Assembly: GCF_016756595.1 (NCBI RefSeq) | Contig: NZ_AP023257.1 | Span: 6,464,001 to 6,528,000, forward strand | Reading direction: 5' to 3' | Source: Mesorhizobium sp. L-2-11 | Lineage (GTDB): Bacteria > Pseudomonadota > Alphaproteobacteria > Rhizobiales > Rhizobiaceae | DNA: 64,000 nt | Notes under the pieces: model-generated | The model's database searches: none | Told to the model about the DNA's origin: nothing | Seen by the model: only the letters and a program-made list of their open reading frames with translations | Made by a program: the position numbers and the translations under genes | In this document: positions 21,690 through 31,785 of the stretch, piece after piece | Layout of the letters: every line of letters begins with the position of its first letter | Numbering within the stretch: the stretch's first letter is position 1

Positions 21690-22679
21690 ATGCTTGTTGA
21701 TCGCTCAAGGAACGATCGGTTCGTTGTTTCTCGACGGCGCACGGGTCTCGGTGATTGCCTGTGGTCTCTCGCGTCGGCTTGGGACTACGCACATCGGACG
21801 GGACGAGCTTTAGCAATAGATTGGCGCGGCTCTTGTTACCTTGACAACCCGTTTGCGAATGCCTTTCCAGCTTTCTTCAAGCCAATTGAGGATATCGGTG
21901 GTGTACGGGTCATTTGCGATGACCAGATCAACCACGTCTCATTCCCTGGTCCCTTCTTCCCGTCGTGGTGGAACAAGCCATCCATCGACTGCGTGTACCG
22001 TCCGGATGAACAGATTTTCCAAGAACGTGACGAGCTTAACGATCTTTTCCAGGCCCAAGATGATTGTGAAGCCAACACGGTAGTGTGTGATGCTTGCTTG
22101 ATGTGGCGCTGCGATGAAAAGGCCGAGCGAACCATATTTAGGAGCATCACACCGAGGGTCGAAATTGAGGATCGCATTGAAGCGCTCTACCAGGAACATT
22201 TTGACGGGCACAGCATAATTGGAGTCCATGTCCGCCACGGCAACGGCGAAGATATTATGGATCACGCACCTTACTGGGCTGATCCGAAGGTTGCCTTAGA
22301 GCAGGTATGCACTGCCATTCGTATGGCCAAGGCGCAACCGCATTCAAGACCTGTAAGGGTGTTCTTGTGTACAGACAGCGCCAAGGTTGTTGATCACCTG
22401 TCGGGCGTATTTCCCGAACTTTTCACCGTCCCAAAACGCTTCCAGGCGGATCAGGCCGGCCCCTTACACAGTGCAGCACTGGGCACCGACGGGGGGTTTT
22501 CCGCGCTCGTTGAGATGTATCTCCTCGGTCGATGCGACACTGTTATTCGCTTTCCTCCGACTAGCGCCTTCACCCGCTACGCCCGCCTCTTCGTGCCACG
22601 AATTGTCGAATTCGATTTGAATGACCCGCGTCGTTTGATCTTGATCGACAACACTTTCGAACGTTCCCCGGCTCCATGA
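21690..22679 (+). CDS. nodZ: Nod factor alpha-1,6-fucosyltransferase
   Basis: Transfers fucose from GDP-fucose to the reducing-end GlcNAc of Nod factor (GT23 family, cytoplasmic). The 329 residues are close to the 324 of Bradyrhizobium NodZ. Seen: N-terminal [29 protein letters not shown], the nucleotide-sugar segment [12 protein letters not shown] (about residues 177-188), FLCTDS and [20 protein letters not shown] precedes the ATG. It is followed by noeL and nolK, which make its donor. Confidence 0.97.
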   Translation: MLVDRSRNDRFVVSRRRTGLGDCLWSLASAWDYAHRTGRALAIDWRGSCYLDNPFANAFPAFFKPIEDIGGVRVICDDQINHVSFPGPFFPSWWNKPSIDCVYRPDEQIFQERDELNDLFQAQDDCEANTVVCDACLMWRCDEKAERTIFRSITPRVEIEDRIEALYQEHFDGHSIIGVHVRHGNGEDIMDHAPYWADPKVALEQVCTAIRMAKAQPHSRPVRVFLCTDSAKVVDHLSGVFPELFTVPKRFQADQAGPLHSAALGTDGGFSALVEMYLLGRCDTVIRFPPTSAFTRYARLFVPRIVEFDLNDPRRLILIDNTFERSPAP

Positions 22680-22821
22680 AAGGCTGGCATCCCGATCGAA
22701 CTCTCCCTTGCCTTCGCGCAGAGGCCCCCGTTCGCCCTGCCCAATACGCCCCTTTCTCGCCACGCAATCCCGCCGCAGGCGAGCGTTTTCATGGGCGCGT
22801 CAAAATCAAAAGGATTCAAGC

Positions 22822-23922
22822 TTGTCAAAGAGAAAAGTAGCTTTAATCACCGGGGTTACGGGACAAGACGGTTCCTACCTCGCAGAATTGCTTTTAGAAA
22901 AGGGCTATTCTGTGCATGGGATAAAGAGACGATCGTCTCTTTTTAATACTGGCCGTATAGACCATCTCTATCATGACCCTCATGAAAGTGGCGTTGATCT
23001 TACACTTCACCACGGGGACTTGACAGACTCGTCGAGCCTTACGCGCGTCATCCAACTGGTTCAGCCGGACGAAATTTACAATTTGGCAGCTCAGAGCCAC
23101 GTTGCAGTCTCCTTTGAAGAACCAGAATACACCGCGAACTCCGATGCCTTGGGTGCGCTGCGTATCCTCGAGGCAATTCGGATCCTGGGGCTCGTCAAGC
23201 ATACGCGCTACTACCAAGCCTCGACGTCTGAGCTCTACGGGCTGGTGCGGGAAACGCCACAGACCGAGACGACACCGTTCTACCCCCGGTCCCCCTACGC
23301 TGTTGCCAAATTGTATGCTCACTGGATCACCGTAAATTATCGAGAATCTTACAATTTGTATGCATGTAACGGCATTTTATTTAATCATGAGTCACCTGCG
23401 CGCGGAGAAACATTTGTAACTCGCAAAATCACGCGCGCCTTGACTCGGATTAAGCTTGGAATGCAACGCACTCTATTCCTCGGCAACCTTAATGCGCGTC
23501 GCGATTGGGGGCACGCTCGAGACTACGTCCAGATGCAGTGGTTGATGCTGCAGCAGCAGCAACCTGAAGACTTTGTGATCGCTAGCGGTGAGCAACATTC
23601 GGTGCGCGAATTCGTCACCGTCGCGGCCGCTGAACTCGGCATCGATGTTCGTTGGGTGGGGGAAGGGGTCGACGAAGAGGGGTACGATGCAAAGACGGGA
23701 GCTCTGATCGTAAAAGTAGATCCCCGCTATTTTCGTCCTGCAGAAGTCGAGACACTTCTCGGCGATGCCCGCAAGGCGAAAGAAAAACTTGGGTGGGAGC
23801 CCAAAATCTCCTTCATCGAATTGGTTAGGGAGATGGTTCGGGAAGATTTGCGCATGGCGGAGCGTGAAGCAGTGCTGATGAATCAGGGTTATTATTCACA
23901 CAGTCCACGAGAGTTATGCTGA
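22822..23922 (+). CDS. noeL: GDP-mannose 4,6-dehydratase
   Basis: Short-chain dehydratase converting GDP-mannose to GDP-4-keto-6-deoxymannose, the first step to GDP-fucose. The start is set at TTG 22822, because AAGG lies 8 bases upstream and the protein then begins [19 protein letters not shown] at the usual distance from the Rossmann motif; no ATG is available nearby. Seen: [21 protein letters not shown] and the catalytic YAVAK, then [11 protein letters not shown]. The 366 residues match the family. It lies 142 bases downstream of nodZ and upstream of nolK. Confidence 0.95.
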   Translation: MSKRKVALITGVTGQDGSYLAELLLEKGYSVHGIKRRSSLFNTGRIDHLYHDPHESGVDLTLHHGDLTDSSSLTRVIQLVQPDEIYNLAAQSHVAVSFEEPEYTANSDALGALRILEAIRILGLVKHTRYYQASTSELYGLVRETPQTETTPFYPRSPYAVAKLYAHWITVNYRESYNLYACNGILFNHESPARGETFVTRKITRALTRIKLGMQRTLFLGNLNARRDWGHARDYVQMQWLMLQQQQPEDFVIASGEQHSVREFVTVAAAELGIDVRWVGEGVDEEGYDAKTGALIVKVDPRYFRPAEVETLLGDARKAKEKLGWEPKISFIELVREMVREDLRMAEREAVLMNQGYYSHSPRELC

Positions 23923-23994
23923 CAACGGCGGCGCCATGCGGGGTTGTTGTCAGTGCTATGGTGGCCTTCTTAAGGAGCGCCCAGAGCGTTAACA

Positions 23995-24963
23995 ATGGAA
24001 AACAAAAAGATGAAGAAAGTCTATGTGGCAGGCCATCGCGGCCTTGTTGGATCGGCCACGATGAGAGCCCTCGAGGCGTTAGGATCCTATGAGATAATAA
24101 CACGTACTCACGACGAACTGGATCTATTTGACCGGAGCGAGACGCGCAGGTTCTTCATGTCGCAGCGGCCAGATTACGTCGTTATGTGCGCCGCGAAGGT
24201 TGGTGGTATACTGGCGAACGCCAGCTCCCCTGTCGATTTCCTTCATAACAACCTCGCGATTCAAGTCAGTGTTTTTGATGCCGCTTACGCTTCCGGCGTC
24301 GAACGGATGATTTTTCTTGGCTCCTCGTGTATCTATCCACGCGACTGTCCGCAGCCGATACGGGAGGAATACCTTCTCACCGGTCCGCTTGAAGCGACGA
24401 ATCGTCCCTACGCTTTGGCAAAAATCGCAGGTGTCGAATCGTGCTGGTCTTTCAACCGGCAGTACAAGGCGCGCTATCTCGCGTTGATGCCGACCAATTT
24501 ATATGGTCCCGGCGATAATTATCACCCCGAAAATTGTCACGTTCTGCCTGCTCTGATACGCCGCTTTCATCAAGCTAAAATGAACGGCGACTCCTCTGTG
24601 GGGGTCTGGGGATCCGGAAATCCTCGGCGAGAGTTTATGTATTCGTCGGATGTAGGCGATGCCATTGCGTTCCTGCTTGGCCTGCCAGATTCGGATTTTG
24701 ACGCCTTGACAGCCCCCGACACTGCGCCCCTGATTAATGTTGGCGTTGGTGAGGACGTCACAATTCGCGAGGTGGCGGAACTCGTCAAGGCGGCGGTCTG
24801 CTGGGAGGGCAATTTGGTGTTCGACACGACGAAGCCAGACGGTACTCCGCGCAAGCTACTGGACGTAACGCGCTTGCGTAACCTTGGCTGGAAAGCCAAA
24901 ACGTCCCTTGGTGCCGGGTTGCAAGCGACGTATGAGGATTTTCTTCGCCTTCATGCGGCTTGA
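23995..24963 (+). CDS. nolK: GDP-L-fucose synthase
   Basis: NADPH-dependent epimerase/reductase that completes GDP-fucose synthesis for NodZ. The 322-residue SDR protein has GHRGLVGSA near residue 13, the [14 protein letters not shown] segment, the catalytic YALAK near residue 139, and [19 protein letters not shown], which is typical of fucose synthases. AGGAG precedes the ATG at 23995; a second ATG at 24010 is possible. Confidence 0.96.
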   Translation: MENKKMKKVYVAGHRGLVGSATMRALEALGSYEIITRTHDELDLFDRSETRRFFMSQRPDYVVMCAAKVGGILANASSPVDFLHNNLAIQVSVFDAAYASGVERMIFLGSSCIYPRDCPQPIREEYLLTGPLEATNRPYALAKIAGVESCWSFNRQYKARYLALMPTNLYGPGDNYHPENCHVLPALIRRFHQAKMNGDSSVGVWGSGNPRREFMYSSDVGDAIAFLLGLPDSDFDALTAPDTAPLINVGVGEDVTIREVAELVKAAVCWEGNLVFDTTKPDGTPRKLLDVTRLRNLGWKAKTSLGAGLQATYEDFLRLHAA

Positions 24964-26018
24964 TGTGGAAGCGCGCATCCAGGTTGGACTGCATGTCCGA
25001 CCGGGTGCAAGCTCGCCCAGTCCGGCCAAACAGATGAGAGGGACGCATACATCTCGAGGCGGCCGCAATAGTGGCCTGTGCTGACTTTGCAGACCGGACC
25101 TCTCTGCGACCGGCGATGCAGAGGATCACCCAGAAGCTTGCCCAAGCCAAATGGGAAGGGGAAGGCCGCATAACTGGCCGCACCTGGAACGGCTGTGCGT
25201 GAGCGCCGTCAACTCAAGCCGCCAGTTAGAACTGCTCGACCTCGCGGGAGCCGCTGCTTACGAAGCTGGCATCGACAGGAAAGCCAACCAGGCCCGCATC
25301 ATGCCTCGAGGCAGGCCTTATCCAAGGCGGTGCATGCGGAAATGGCGGGCGTCGACGTATGCTTTTCAACTCGCGCTTAGCCGCAGGCGGGATCGTGTCC
25401 CCTGCGTGGTGGAGCTGGCGGCATTGGTCGCCGTGCTCTCCGGCATGGGCCGGGCTGATCGGATTGGTTCAGTCTGCGTTGTTAGCGCCGAACTCACTCG
25501 CCTCAAGGTCATGGCGCCACAAGCGCGGATTCGCGGCGCCGTGGTGCGGGCGTTACAACTCATGCAGCAGCGGGTCTCGTTGATGGCGAAGCGGGCTGCC
25601 CTGAACCAATCGCTCGCGTCTGCGGCGCGCCAAGCTGTCGCGCAACGCGATCATCCTGACGCTCTGGGATGGCAGTGGCAGGTGACCGCCTATGCGGTGA
25701 GCACGCTTGGCCTTAGCTCGATTGGCATCGACCCCAACCGGCCCTGGTCATCGCGCCGTGCCACAGCTTTTACCGCCAAGTGAAGCCGATCAGCTGCGAC
25801 CGCTCGCCGCGACAACCCTGGCGCCAGACTATGCTCTGCTCGGCTGGTTCGAGCCCGTCGCCGCTGTGTTCATCCGCAGCATCGAATGCCATATCCGCTG
25901 CAGCCTCGAATGCAATAACCGTCGTAGCTTTTCAGAGTGCCTCTCGGAGTTGTTGAAAAACCCGGAAGTCAATTGCCCGTTTTACCTTTTCGGCAATGTT
26001 GAGGTGTCTGAGAATGGC
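24964..26018. other. Decayed intergenic region without recognisable gene
   Basis: About one kilobase between nolK and the SIR2-like gene. Open frames such as 25151-25783 (plus) have arginine- and alanine-rich products, and short protein-like patches change frame often, as expected of old pseudogenes. I cannot name the source family and see no tRNA or attachment site. Confidence 0.4.
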
Positions 26019-26930
26019 TCAAACGATACCCCGTTTGGCTTCATGCAATGTCTCGCCCAGTCCGACGAGACGGGCTGCGGCCTGACCCGTCGGCATGTCA
26101 ATGACCGTGATTGCGCTTGCCGCAAGGAAACGACGCTCGTTCTTGGTCAGCGTCGCTGTATCGATTGCCGCAAAATGTGGGCCATTGGAGCGCTTCATGA
26201 TCTGCCGGGCATAGGTGCGCAGCATCTGATCGTTGAAGCGGCAGCCGATGAAGAAAAGACCACGACTAGCTCGCCGTTCCTTCACCAGGTCAGGGATCGG
26301 CGTCTGGATGTCGATTTCGCTCAGCACTTCAACGTAGTCGGAATCTGCGACGAGGAAGTTTGCGGCCGGCCTGGCACCGCCGTGAGGGGCGTAGAGAACC
26401 GTCTTCGCCGCTGGTGCGGATTCGAGTAATATCCCGGACAAATCGTAGGCTTTCGTCCAAATGTCACCGATCTCGTGCGCCCGTGTTACGCCCTGTATTT
26501 CGACGACGTCCGTTCGGCGGGTCTGTATTAGAGCCGCGCGCATGGCACCGTCGTACCAGCTGTCGACGATCACGGAGAGCGGCAGCGTTGCAAGCCAGGC
26601 ATGCAAGATGGTCGGCACCACCGGGGCCGCGAATATTTCGGCCATCCAAACTTGAAGCGTCCGGCGGTGCCGGCGCTGTTCGATATACTGCGCTACCGAC
26701 CACATGTTGGTGCGAATCTTCGAAGGGGCTGGCGCGCGCTTGTTGAGCGCTGCGGCAACGGCTTCGGGGGTATGCGGTACGGGCGGTCCCGCGGAGCGGA
26801 TCTCAAGCAGACCCGGGCCGAGATAGGGAATGACCTGATCGGCCGCGAGCCCTTTCTTCAAAAGGTCAAGCTGCCTTTCGGCAAAACTGTCCCGAATGAC
26901 GACGAGATGGCCCGAGGTCATTGTGTTCAT
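26019..26930 (-). CDS. SIR2-like domain protein in the nif operon
   Basis: A 303-residue protein starting MNTMTSGHLVV at 26930 (the ATG at 26921 is also possible). Features typical of the SIR2_2 group: VIPYLGPGLLE in place of the NAD-binding LGAG motif (about residue 36), PLSVIVDSWYDGAMRAAL corresponding to the TTNYD segment, YAPHGG corresponding to the LHG segment, a following SDYVEVLSE, and LFFIGCRFNDQMLRTYARQI corresponding to the FIGYS-D motif. It lies 41 bases downstream of nifT, same strand, so it is probably the last gene of nifB-fdxN-nifZ-nifT. SIR2_2 proteins elsewhere are NAD-consuming or regulatory, often in defence; its role here is unknown. Confidence 0.75.
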   Translation of the reverse strand: MNTMTSGHLVVIRDSFAERQLDLLKKGLAADQVIPYLGPGLLEIRSAGPPVPHTPEAVAAALNKRAPAPSKIRTNMWSVAQYIEQRRHRRTLQVWMAEIFAAPVVPTILHAWLATLPLSVIVDSWYDGAMRAALIQTRRTDVVEIQGVTRAHEIGDIWTKAYDLSGILLESAPAAKTVLYAPHGGARPAANFLVADSDYVEVLSEIDIQTPIPDLVKERRASRGLFFIGCRFNDQMLRTYARQIMKRSNGPHFAAIDTATLTKNERRFLAASAITVIDMPTGQAAARLVGLGETLHEAKRGIV

Positions 26931-26971
26931 GCTCGTATCCCTTTGCCGCTCTCTTTGTGTCAACCCGAAGG

Positions 26972-27184
26972 TCAGTCCTCGTCGGAAATCTTCCTTGCTT
27001 CCACGGTAATCGGCAAAGGCGTATCGCGCGGAAGGTCGGGCAGGACTAGCCGCCAGCCGTTCTTCAGCGTCACGGCGCCACCCCATAAGTGTTCGTTGTC
27101 GACCTTGATGATCGGCTCTTCGAGATCCTTTTTGGGAATATATGCCGACAAGCCAGCACGGGTCCTGCGGATCATTACCCTCAT
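26972..27184 (-). CDS. nifT: NifT/FixU protein
   Basis: A 70-residue protein with the NifT pattern: MRVMIRRTRAGLSAYIPKKD at the N terminus, then EPII, LWGGAVTLKNGW and LPRDTPLPITVEA. Biochemical role is not settled. In M. loti fixU (nifT) is NifA-regulated and needed for full symbiotic effectiveness. Its start overlaps the nifZ stop by 4 bases. Confidence 0.93.
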   Translation of the reverse strand: MRVMIRRTRAGLSAYIPKKDLEEPIIKVDNEHLWGGAVTLKNGWRLVLPDLPRDTPLPITVEARKISDED

Positions 27185-27507
27185 CGGGCCGTTCCTTCGT
27201 CAAACCCAGCACCGATTTCGGCACTGGAAGGAGTCCGGGCCGTCTCAAGGCTCATGAGTTCACGCGCACGCATGCCGACGACGGTGCCGCGATCGACCCA
27301 TTCGACCGCATAGATGTAGAACTGCTGGAGAAAGGTGCCGATGTCGCGCACATAGCCCTCGTCGCCTTTGCGCACCAGATTTTCACCGATCTCCTTGCCC
27401 GGATAGGTGCCGTCATTTTTTATGTGGCGTGTGGCGCGGACCCGCTCACCCGGCATGAATCGCGGGGGTGTACGGATTTCGATGTCCTGTTCGCGTCCGA
27501 GGCTCAT
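27181..27507 (-). CDS. nifZ: NifZ, nitrogenase MoFe protein maturation factor
   Basis: Helps form the second P-cluster of MoFe protein in other diazotrophs. The ATG at 27507 (MSLGREQDIEIRTPPRF) follows AAGGAA and gives 108 residues. Core: MPGERVRATRHIKNDGTYPG, LVRKGDEGYVRDIGTFLQ, YAVEWVDRGTVVGMRA, the usual NifZ domain. Between fdxN and this gene lies a GC-rich palindrome (GAGGCGCCTC, 27562-27571). Confidence 0.94.
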   Translation of the reverse strand: MSLGREQDIEIRTPPRFMPGERVRATRHIKNDGTYPGKEIGENLVRKGDEGYVRDIGTFLQQFYIYAVEWVDRGTVVGMRARELMSLETARTPSSAEIGAGFDEGTAR

Positions 27508-27597
27508 GGCCGTTCCTTTCTCTCGGCTGCAGCTTTCCAACAGGAGGTCGATGGTCCTGCGGAGGCGCCTCGACCGTGTCAGTAGCCGAAATGGAGG

Positions 27598-27792
27598 TCA
27601 GGCAGGGACGCAAGTCTTCGACACCGGACATACCGAGGCGCATTGCTGCGTTTCGAAGGTCCCCTCGCATTCGGTGCACTTTTTCGGATCGATCACGTAG
27701 GTCTCGCCCTTGAACTTAATCGCGCCCGAAGGGCATTCAAACTCACAGGCACCGCACTGGGTGCATTGGGAAGCGATGATCTTAAAGGCCAT
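27598..27792 (-). CDS. fdxN: Ferredoxin FdxN (2[4Fe-4S])
   Basis: Small electron carrier typically downstream of nifB, needed for NifB activity or electron supply to nitrogenase. The 64 residues hold [12 protein letters not shown] and [18 protein letters not shown]; the second cluster loop is longer than in clostridial ferredoxins, as usual for this type. The ATG at 27792 follows GGAG. It starts 32 bases after the nifB stop. Confidence 0.95.
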   Translation of the reverse strand: MAFKIIASQCTQCGACEFECPSGAIKFKGETYVIDPKKCTECEGTFETQQCASVCPVSKTCVPA

Positions 27793-27824
27793 TTTCAACT
27801 CCGGTTCGGTTAGAATGAGGCGGC

Positions 27825-29306
27825 TCAGGCCGTCGCAGCCAGTGGCTCACTCCCAAACTCGGCGGCGTAAAGCGCGCCGATCGCGGTCTCGATGTAGTCA
27901 TACCCGTAAGCCTCCGTTGCTCGGATCCCACCTTCCTTGAGACGATCCTCGGGGCAATTTCCAATTCTCGCGCACAGCACGATGTCTACGCCTTCGAGCG
28001 TAGAGATGACGCCGTCGAGGCTCTTGTCCTCGGCCCGGCCGCCGAGGCAATACTGTTCGACCTTGCGATGACCGACGAAACTGATCCCTTTCGGAGAGGC
28101 CTCATAAACCTGGAATTCCTTCGCATGGCCGAAATGCTCGTTGATGCGGCCGCCACCCTTGGTCGCCACCGCTACCAGAAGCGATTTGCCGGAGCCTGCG
28201 GTCTTGACCATCCCGAGCGCCTCGCTCTTGGCCGCCAGGCGATCGCCCCGCTCGCGCGCGACCACTGCCCGATATGTCTCGCGCTTGCTGGCGTCGTACG
28301 TGACCTTGTCGGGAAGCCGGTCGAGCGTGAATTCCTGGCCACGATCCTCGCCGAGCAGGCCGACAGCATCGGCCCGGCACTGCCGGCAGTGGCGCATCAA
28401 CTTGGCGCCGCCTTCGAGACGATCCTGAAGGGCCTTCAGCTCCATTGCCTTGGGGCCGCGCTGCCCACTCAGGCCGTAATGCGTACCGTGCGCCGGGTCG
28501 GAAATCAGCGGCATGACATTGTGCAGGAACGCGCCGCGCTCCTTGACCCATTTATTCACCTCGATCAGGTGCTCATCGTTTACGCCGGGGATCATTACCG
28601 AATTGATCTTGGTGAGGATGCCGCGCGCCGTCAGCATCTCCAGCCCCGACATCTGTCGTTCGTGCAGGATCGTGGCGGCCTCAACGCCGGTATAACGGCG
28701 GTTGCCATAGAAGATCCACGGATAGATCTTGGCACCGATCCGCGGGTCGACCATGTTGATGGTGATCGTCACGTGATCGACATTCATTTCGGCAAGCTCG
28801 GCGACGCGGTCTGGCAGCGCGAGCCCGTTGGTTGAGATGCACAGCTTGATGTCGCCGATTTCCTTGGCGACCCGTTGGAATGTCGCCTTTGTGTTCTTCC
28901 AGTCGTAACAGGCATCGCCCGGTCCGGCGATGCCAAGCACGGAAAGCTGCGGCACTTCGTTGGCAACCCCGATCACCTTGCGCAGCGCCTGGTCGGGCGT
29001 CAGCCTTTCCGAAACGACCCCAGGCCGGCTTTCGTTGGCGCAGTCATATTTGCGATTGCAGTAGTTGCATTGAATATTGCAGGCTGGGGCGACCGCCACA
29101 TGCATGCGCGCGAAATAGTGGTGCGCTTCCTCTGAAAAGCAGGGATGATCCTTGATCTTCTCCCAGACGGCCGAGTCCATCTCGTGCGGCTTCGCGGAGG
29201 AGCCGCAGGATGAAGATGCGCAGCCACCGGATTTCGCTCTCGCCGGCGACTGATCGAAGACTGTCGTGCCGGAAAGGCCCTGTAGCGAAATCATCGGTGC
29301 GGACAT
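27825..29306 (-). CDS. nifB: FeMo-cofactor biosynthesis protein NifB
   Basis: Radical SAM enzyme making NifB-co, the carbide-containing precursor of FeMo-co. The start ATG at 29306 ([10 protein letters not shown]) follows GGAG and gives 493 residues. Order: cysteine pair in [10 protein letters not shown], the radical SAM motif [14 protein letters not shown] (about residues 75-88), [31 protein letters not shown], then a C-terminal NifX-like domain ([18 protein letters not shown] to [13 protein letters not shown]). A sigma-54 promoter and NifA site precede it. Confidence 0.97.
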   Translation of the reverse strand: MSAPMISLQGLSGTTVFDQSPARAKSGGCASSSCGSSAKPHEMDSAVWEKIKDHPCFSEEAHHYFARMHVAVAPACNIQCNYCNRKYDCANESRPGVVSERLTPDQALRKVIGVANEVPQLSVLGIAGPGDACYDWKNTKATFQRVAKEIGDIKLCISTNGLALPDRVAELAEMNVDHVTITINMVDPRIGAKIYPWIFYGNRRYTGVEAATILHERQMSGLEMLTARGILTKINSVMIPGVNDEHLIEVNKWVKERGAFLHNVMPLISDPAHGTHYGLSGQRGPKAMELKALQDRLEGGAKLMRHCRQCRADAVGLLGEDRGQEFTLDRLPDKVTYDASKRETYRAVVARERGDRLAAKSEALGMVKTAGSGKSLLVAVATKGGGRINEHFGHAKEFQVYEASPKGISFVGHRKVEQYCLGGRAEDKSLDGVISTLEGVDIVLCARIGNCPEDRLKEGGIRATEAYGYDYIETAIGALYAAEFGSEPLAATA

Positions 29307-29347
29307 GGAGCGGCTCCGTGCGTGGTGTGAACATCGCACTTCAGAGC

Positions 29348-29362
29348 GCAAGAGATATGCCA
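29348..29362 (-). promoter_or_regulatory. Sigma-54 promoter of nifB
   Basis: Minus strand reads TGGCATATCTCTTGC: GG and GC with the required 10-base spacing. It lies about 42 bases from the nifB ATG. A NifA upstream site is 85-114 bases further up. Confidence 0.85.
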
Positions 29363-29446
29363 ACCCCAAAAGCGGTCTTATCCGTCATGTTGGCTTTTAC
29401 GTCGGCCTTTTGTGTCCAATTGTGTCCGTTTCCTGCGACACGGTTT

Positions 29447-29462
29447 TGTCAGGTCGCCGACA
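29447..29462 (-). promoter_or_regulatory. NifA upstream activator sequence of nifB
   Basis: TGT-CAGGTCGCCG-ACA fits TGT-N10-ACA exactly. It is about 90 bases upstream of the sigma-54 promoter of nifB, between the nifA1 stop and nifB. Confidence 0.8.
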
Positions 29463-29556
29463 ACGGTCAAAAGCAACGCGAAAAGTGACGTCTTGTCTCA
29501 GTTACGCCCGGTGCGGGCAGCAACCGCGCCCCCACGTTTGATGTCATCAGGGACGT

Positions 29557-31317
29557 TTAGAACTTCTTCACTTCGATATGATGCCGGCGCAGAGCATAGC
29601 CGACCTGCCGCGGCGTGAGACCGAGGAAACGAGCCGCCTTGGCCTGAACCCAGCCGGCTTTCTCCATCGCATCGATCAGTCGGTCGCGTTCCGTCAGACG
29701 CTGGTTGATTGCTGGGCAAGCTGGATGGTTGGGGTCGCAGGTCTCGCCGGGCGATGCCTCATTCTGGGAGGGGCCGACTCGCATGGCAGGCAGCGGCGAT
29801 CCAACCGGCATCATATTGCCACGTGCGAACTCGTCGACGGCATAGGCGCCGTGCGAACGGCCGACTCCTTTCCACAGAAGCGAAGAAAGGCACTGGCTGT
29901 TCTGGCAGGCGAAATCCGACGGAGTTATTGTCATTGATCGCGCAAGTGTGGCCGTCCGTCGCACACAATTCTCCAACTCACGCACGTTGCCAGGGAAATA
30001 GCATTGCGAGATCAGGTCAAGCGCCGACGGCGTGAAGGCAAGATCGCGATGGTTCTCCTTGTTGAATCTATCGAGGAGAGCTTTGGCAAGGCGTGGAATA
30101 TCGCCCGGCCGCTCTCTGAGGGGAGGCAAGACTATTGGCACCACATTGATGCGGTAATAAAGGTCGGCCCTGAACTCTCCATTCCGGACAGCCATCTCGA
30201 GGTCCTTGTTGGTGGCGCATATGAGCCGCACGTCAACCTTTAGGGTCCTGGTGCCGCCCACTCGCTCAAGTTCTCCTTCCTGCAAGACGCGCAACAGCTT
30301 GGCTTGAAAGGCAGGCGAAATCTCGCCGATTTCATCAAGCAGCAGGGTTCCGCCATTCGCCAATTCGAACCGGCCGGCGCGCTGCAGGATAGCCCCGGTG
30401 AAGGCGCCCTTCTCGTGGCCAAAGAGCTCCGATTCCAAGACGCTTTCGGGCAATGCGGCGCAGTTCAATTTGACGAAGGATTTCTCCCTCCGATGCGAAA
30501 GCTTATGGATGGCCTGTGCAAAGAACTCCTTGCCGGTACCGCTTTCGCCTCGCAGAAGCACGGTAGAATTGGTCCTGGCCACGACCGAGACGATCTCCAG
30601 CACTTGCTTGAGTGCGGGACTTTCTCCGATGATTCCGTCGATCTTGACATGCGGATGTCGGGCCGGATGGGTCCTGTCCTCGTCGAGCGATTGCTCTGGT
30701 CTCGGTTGCTTCTCGATAAGTCGCTGACCAGCCGTGCTCAAAGTGCGATGCAGGCGGATGGTCCGGCCGACCAGATTGGCGACCATGGCCAGGAAACGTA
30801 AGTCCTCCTCGTAACGGAACTTGGTGGTACCGTTCCTGACCCGGTCGATCGACAGCGTCCCGAAGATCTTTTCCTCAGCCTTTAGCGGGACACCGATAAA
30901 CGCAGTTGCGATCGTGCCGCTGGTCGATTGAGGATCGGCCTGAAACAGCTCCGACGTGCTTGTGTCTTGTATGACGATCGGCACTCCAGTAGCGACGATT
31001 TTGTCTATTACGGCCTGGGGTATGACACTGCCGATGGCTGACTGAGGCACAGCGCCGCCGGTAGTTGCGCTAATCTGCGGCTCTCCTTCAGCGTCCAGGA
31101 CGACAATTGCGCCATGACGCATTTGCACAAACGAGGAGAGGATATTCGCGACATTGGCAAGCGTAATCTCCAGCCGGGTCGGGGCAGTCAGAATCTTCGA
31201 TATCTCGTAGATTCCCCCGAGCAAGCTGTCCGCATTGCGCGCCGCTTCGACCGCAGGTTCAGGCGGGGTGTTCCGAGATACAATTTCACCGACCTGATCT
31301 GGAAGCATGTGAGCCAT
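29557..31317 (-). CDS. nifA1: Nitrogen-fixation sigma-54 activator NifA, copy downstream of fixABCX
   Basis: A 586-residue NifA. Order: GAF domain (about 35-195), AAA+ domain with GESGTGKE, the sigma-54 loop GAFTGA (canonical, unlike the other copy) and DEIGEIS, the cysteine pattern C-X11-C-X19-C-X4-C of oxygen-sensitive rhizobial NifA, a variable linker with another cysteine pair, and the helix-turn-helix RQVGYALRRHHIE. It follows fixX and precedes nifB, the classic fixABCX-nifA-nifB order. In M. loti R7A the nifA without adjacent fixV is nifA1, which is dispensable; the number is assigned by that context. Confidence 0.93.
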   Translation of the reverse strand: MAHMLPDQVGEIVSRNTPPEPAVEAARNADSLLGGIYEISKILTAPTRLEITLANVANILSSFVQMRHGAIVVLDAEGEPQISATTGGAVPQSAIGSVIPQAVIDKIVATGVPIVIQDTSTSELFQADPQSTSGTIATAFIGVPLKAEEKIFGTLSIDRVRNGTTKFRYEEDLRFLAMVANLVGRTIRLHRTLSTAGQRLIEKQPRPEQSLDEDRTHPARHPHVKIDGIIGESPALKQVLEIVSVVARTNSTVLLRGESGTGKEFFAQAIHKLSHRREKSFVKLNCAALPESVLESELFGHEKGAFTGAILQRAGRFELANGGTLLLDEIGEISPAFQAKLLRVLQEGELERVGGTRTLKVDVRLICATNKDLEMAVRNGEFRADLYYRINVVPIVLPPLRERPGDIPRLAKALLDRFNKENHRDLAFTPSALDLISQCYFPGNVRELENCVRRTATLARSMTITPSDFACQNSQCLSSLLWKGVGRSHGAYAVDEFARGNMMPVGSPLPAMRVGPSQNEASPGETCDPNHPACPAINQRLTERDRLIDAMEKAGWVQAKAARFLGLTPRQVGYALRRHHIEVKKF

Positions 31318-31408
31318 GCAAACACCTCAAGGGTTGTCCAAGGTGCTCCTCCCAGGCCCTTTTTTGTATTTTGAGTTCCAGAAACATAGTATTTTCAGCC
31401 TTTCGGCA

Positions 31409-31438
31409 ATTGTGAACAATATTGGCGGTCTTGACCGC
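31409..31438. promoter_or_regulatory. Two small palindromes between fixX and nifA1
   Basis: ATTGT-GA-ACAAT (31409-31420) and GCGGTC-TT-GACCGC (31425-31438) lie side by side in the 156-base gap. They could be a regulator site for nifA1 or RNA hairpins after fixX. No sigma-54 element or NifA site is visible in the gap. Confidence 0.35.
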
Positions 31439-31473
31439 ATTCCGAGCCTCTCGTTTCCCGCTCTTTGCGCCAG

Positions 31474-31773
31474 TCATCCGAACTTGAAGAGAACGCCGAA
31501 GCCGCCGCGCGGGTAATTCCACACGATCTCACCGCTGGCCTCGCACAGCACGCGACAGGTGCCGCATTCCATGCAGCCGTCGGAAGTGGTCTCCACCTGT
31601 CCCTTGTCGTTCAACTCATAGCATTTGGCCGGGCAGATGTGTGTCAGCGCGAGCAGGTTCGCGCTCGGCCTCTCGTGCGGTCGCACTTTGATATGCGGGC
31701 GGCCCGGATCGACCAGATAGCGGTTCTGATAAAGCTTCTCCTCGACACGTAACTTCGTCACGGCCATCGTCAT
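31474..31773 (-). CDS. fixX: Ferredoxin-like protein FixX
   Basis: Iron-sulfur subunit of the FixABCX electron-bifurcating complex feeding low-potential electrons to nitrogenase. 99 residues: [19 protein letters not shown] and the cluster motif [12 protein letters not shown], ending [14 protein letters not shown], the usual FixX/FixC-interacting tail. AGGAG lies 7 bases before ATG 31773. It is 12 bases after fixC. Confidence 0.96.
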   Translation of the reverse strand: MTMAVTKLRVEEKLYQNRYLVDPGRPHIKVRPHERPSANLLALTHICPAKCYELNDKGQVETTSDGCMECGTCRVLCEASGEIVWNYPRGGFGVLFKFG

Positions 31774-31785
31774 CCTGTTTCTCCT

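Noticed and set aside
25151..25783. 210-codon plus-strand frame downstream of nolK
   Set aside because: Composition and frame-switching suggest decayed DNA; no transposase or other family could be recognised.
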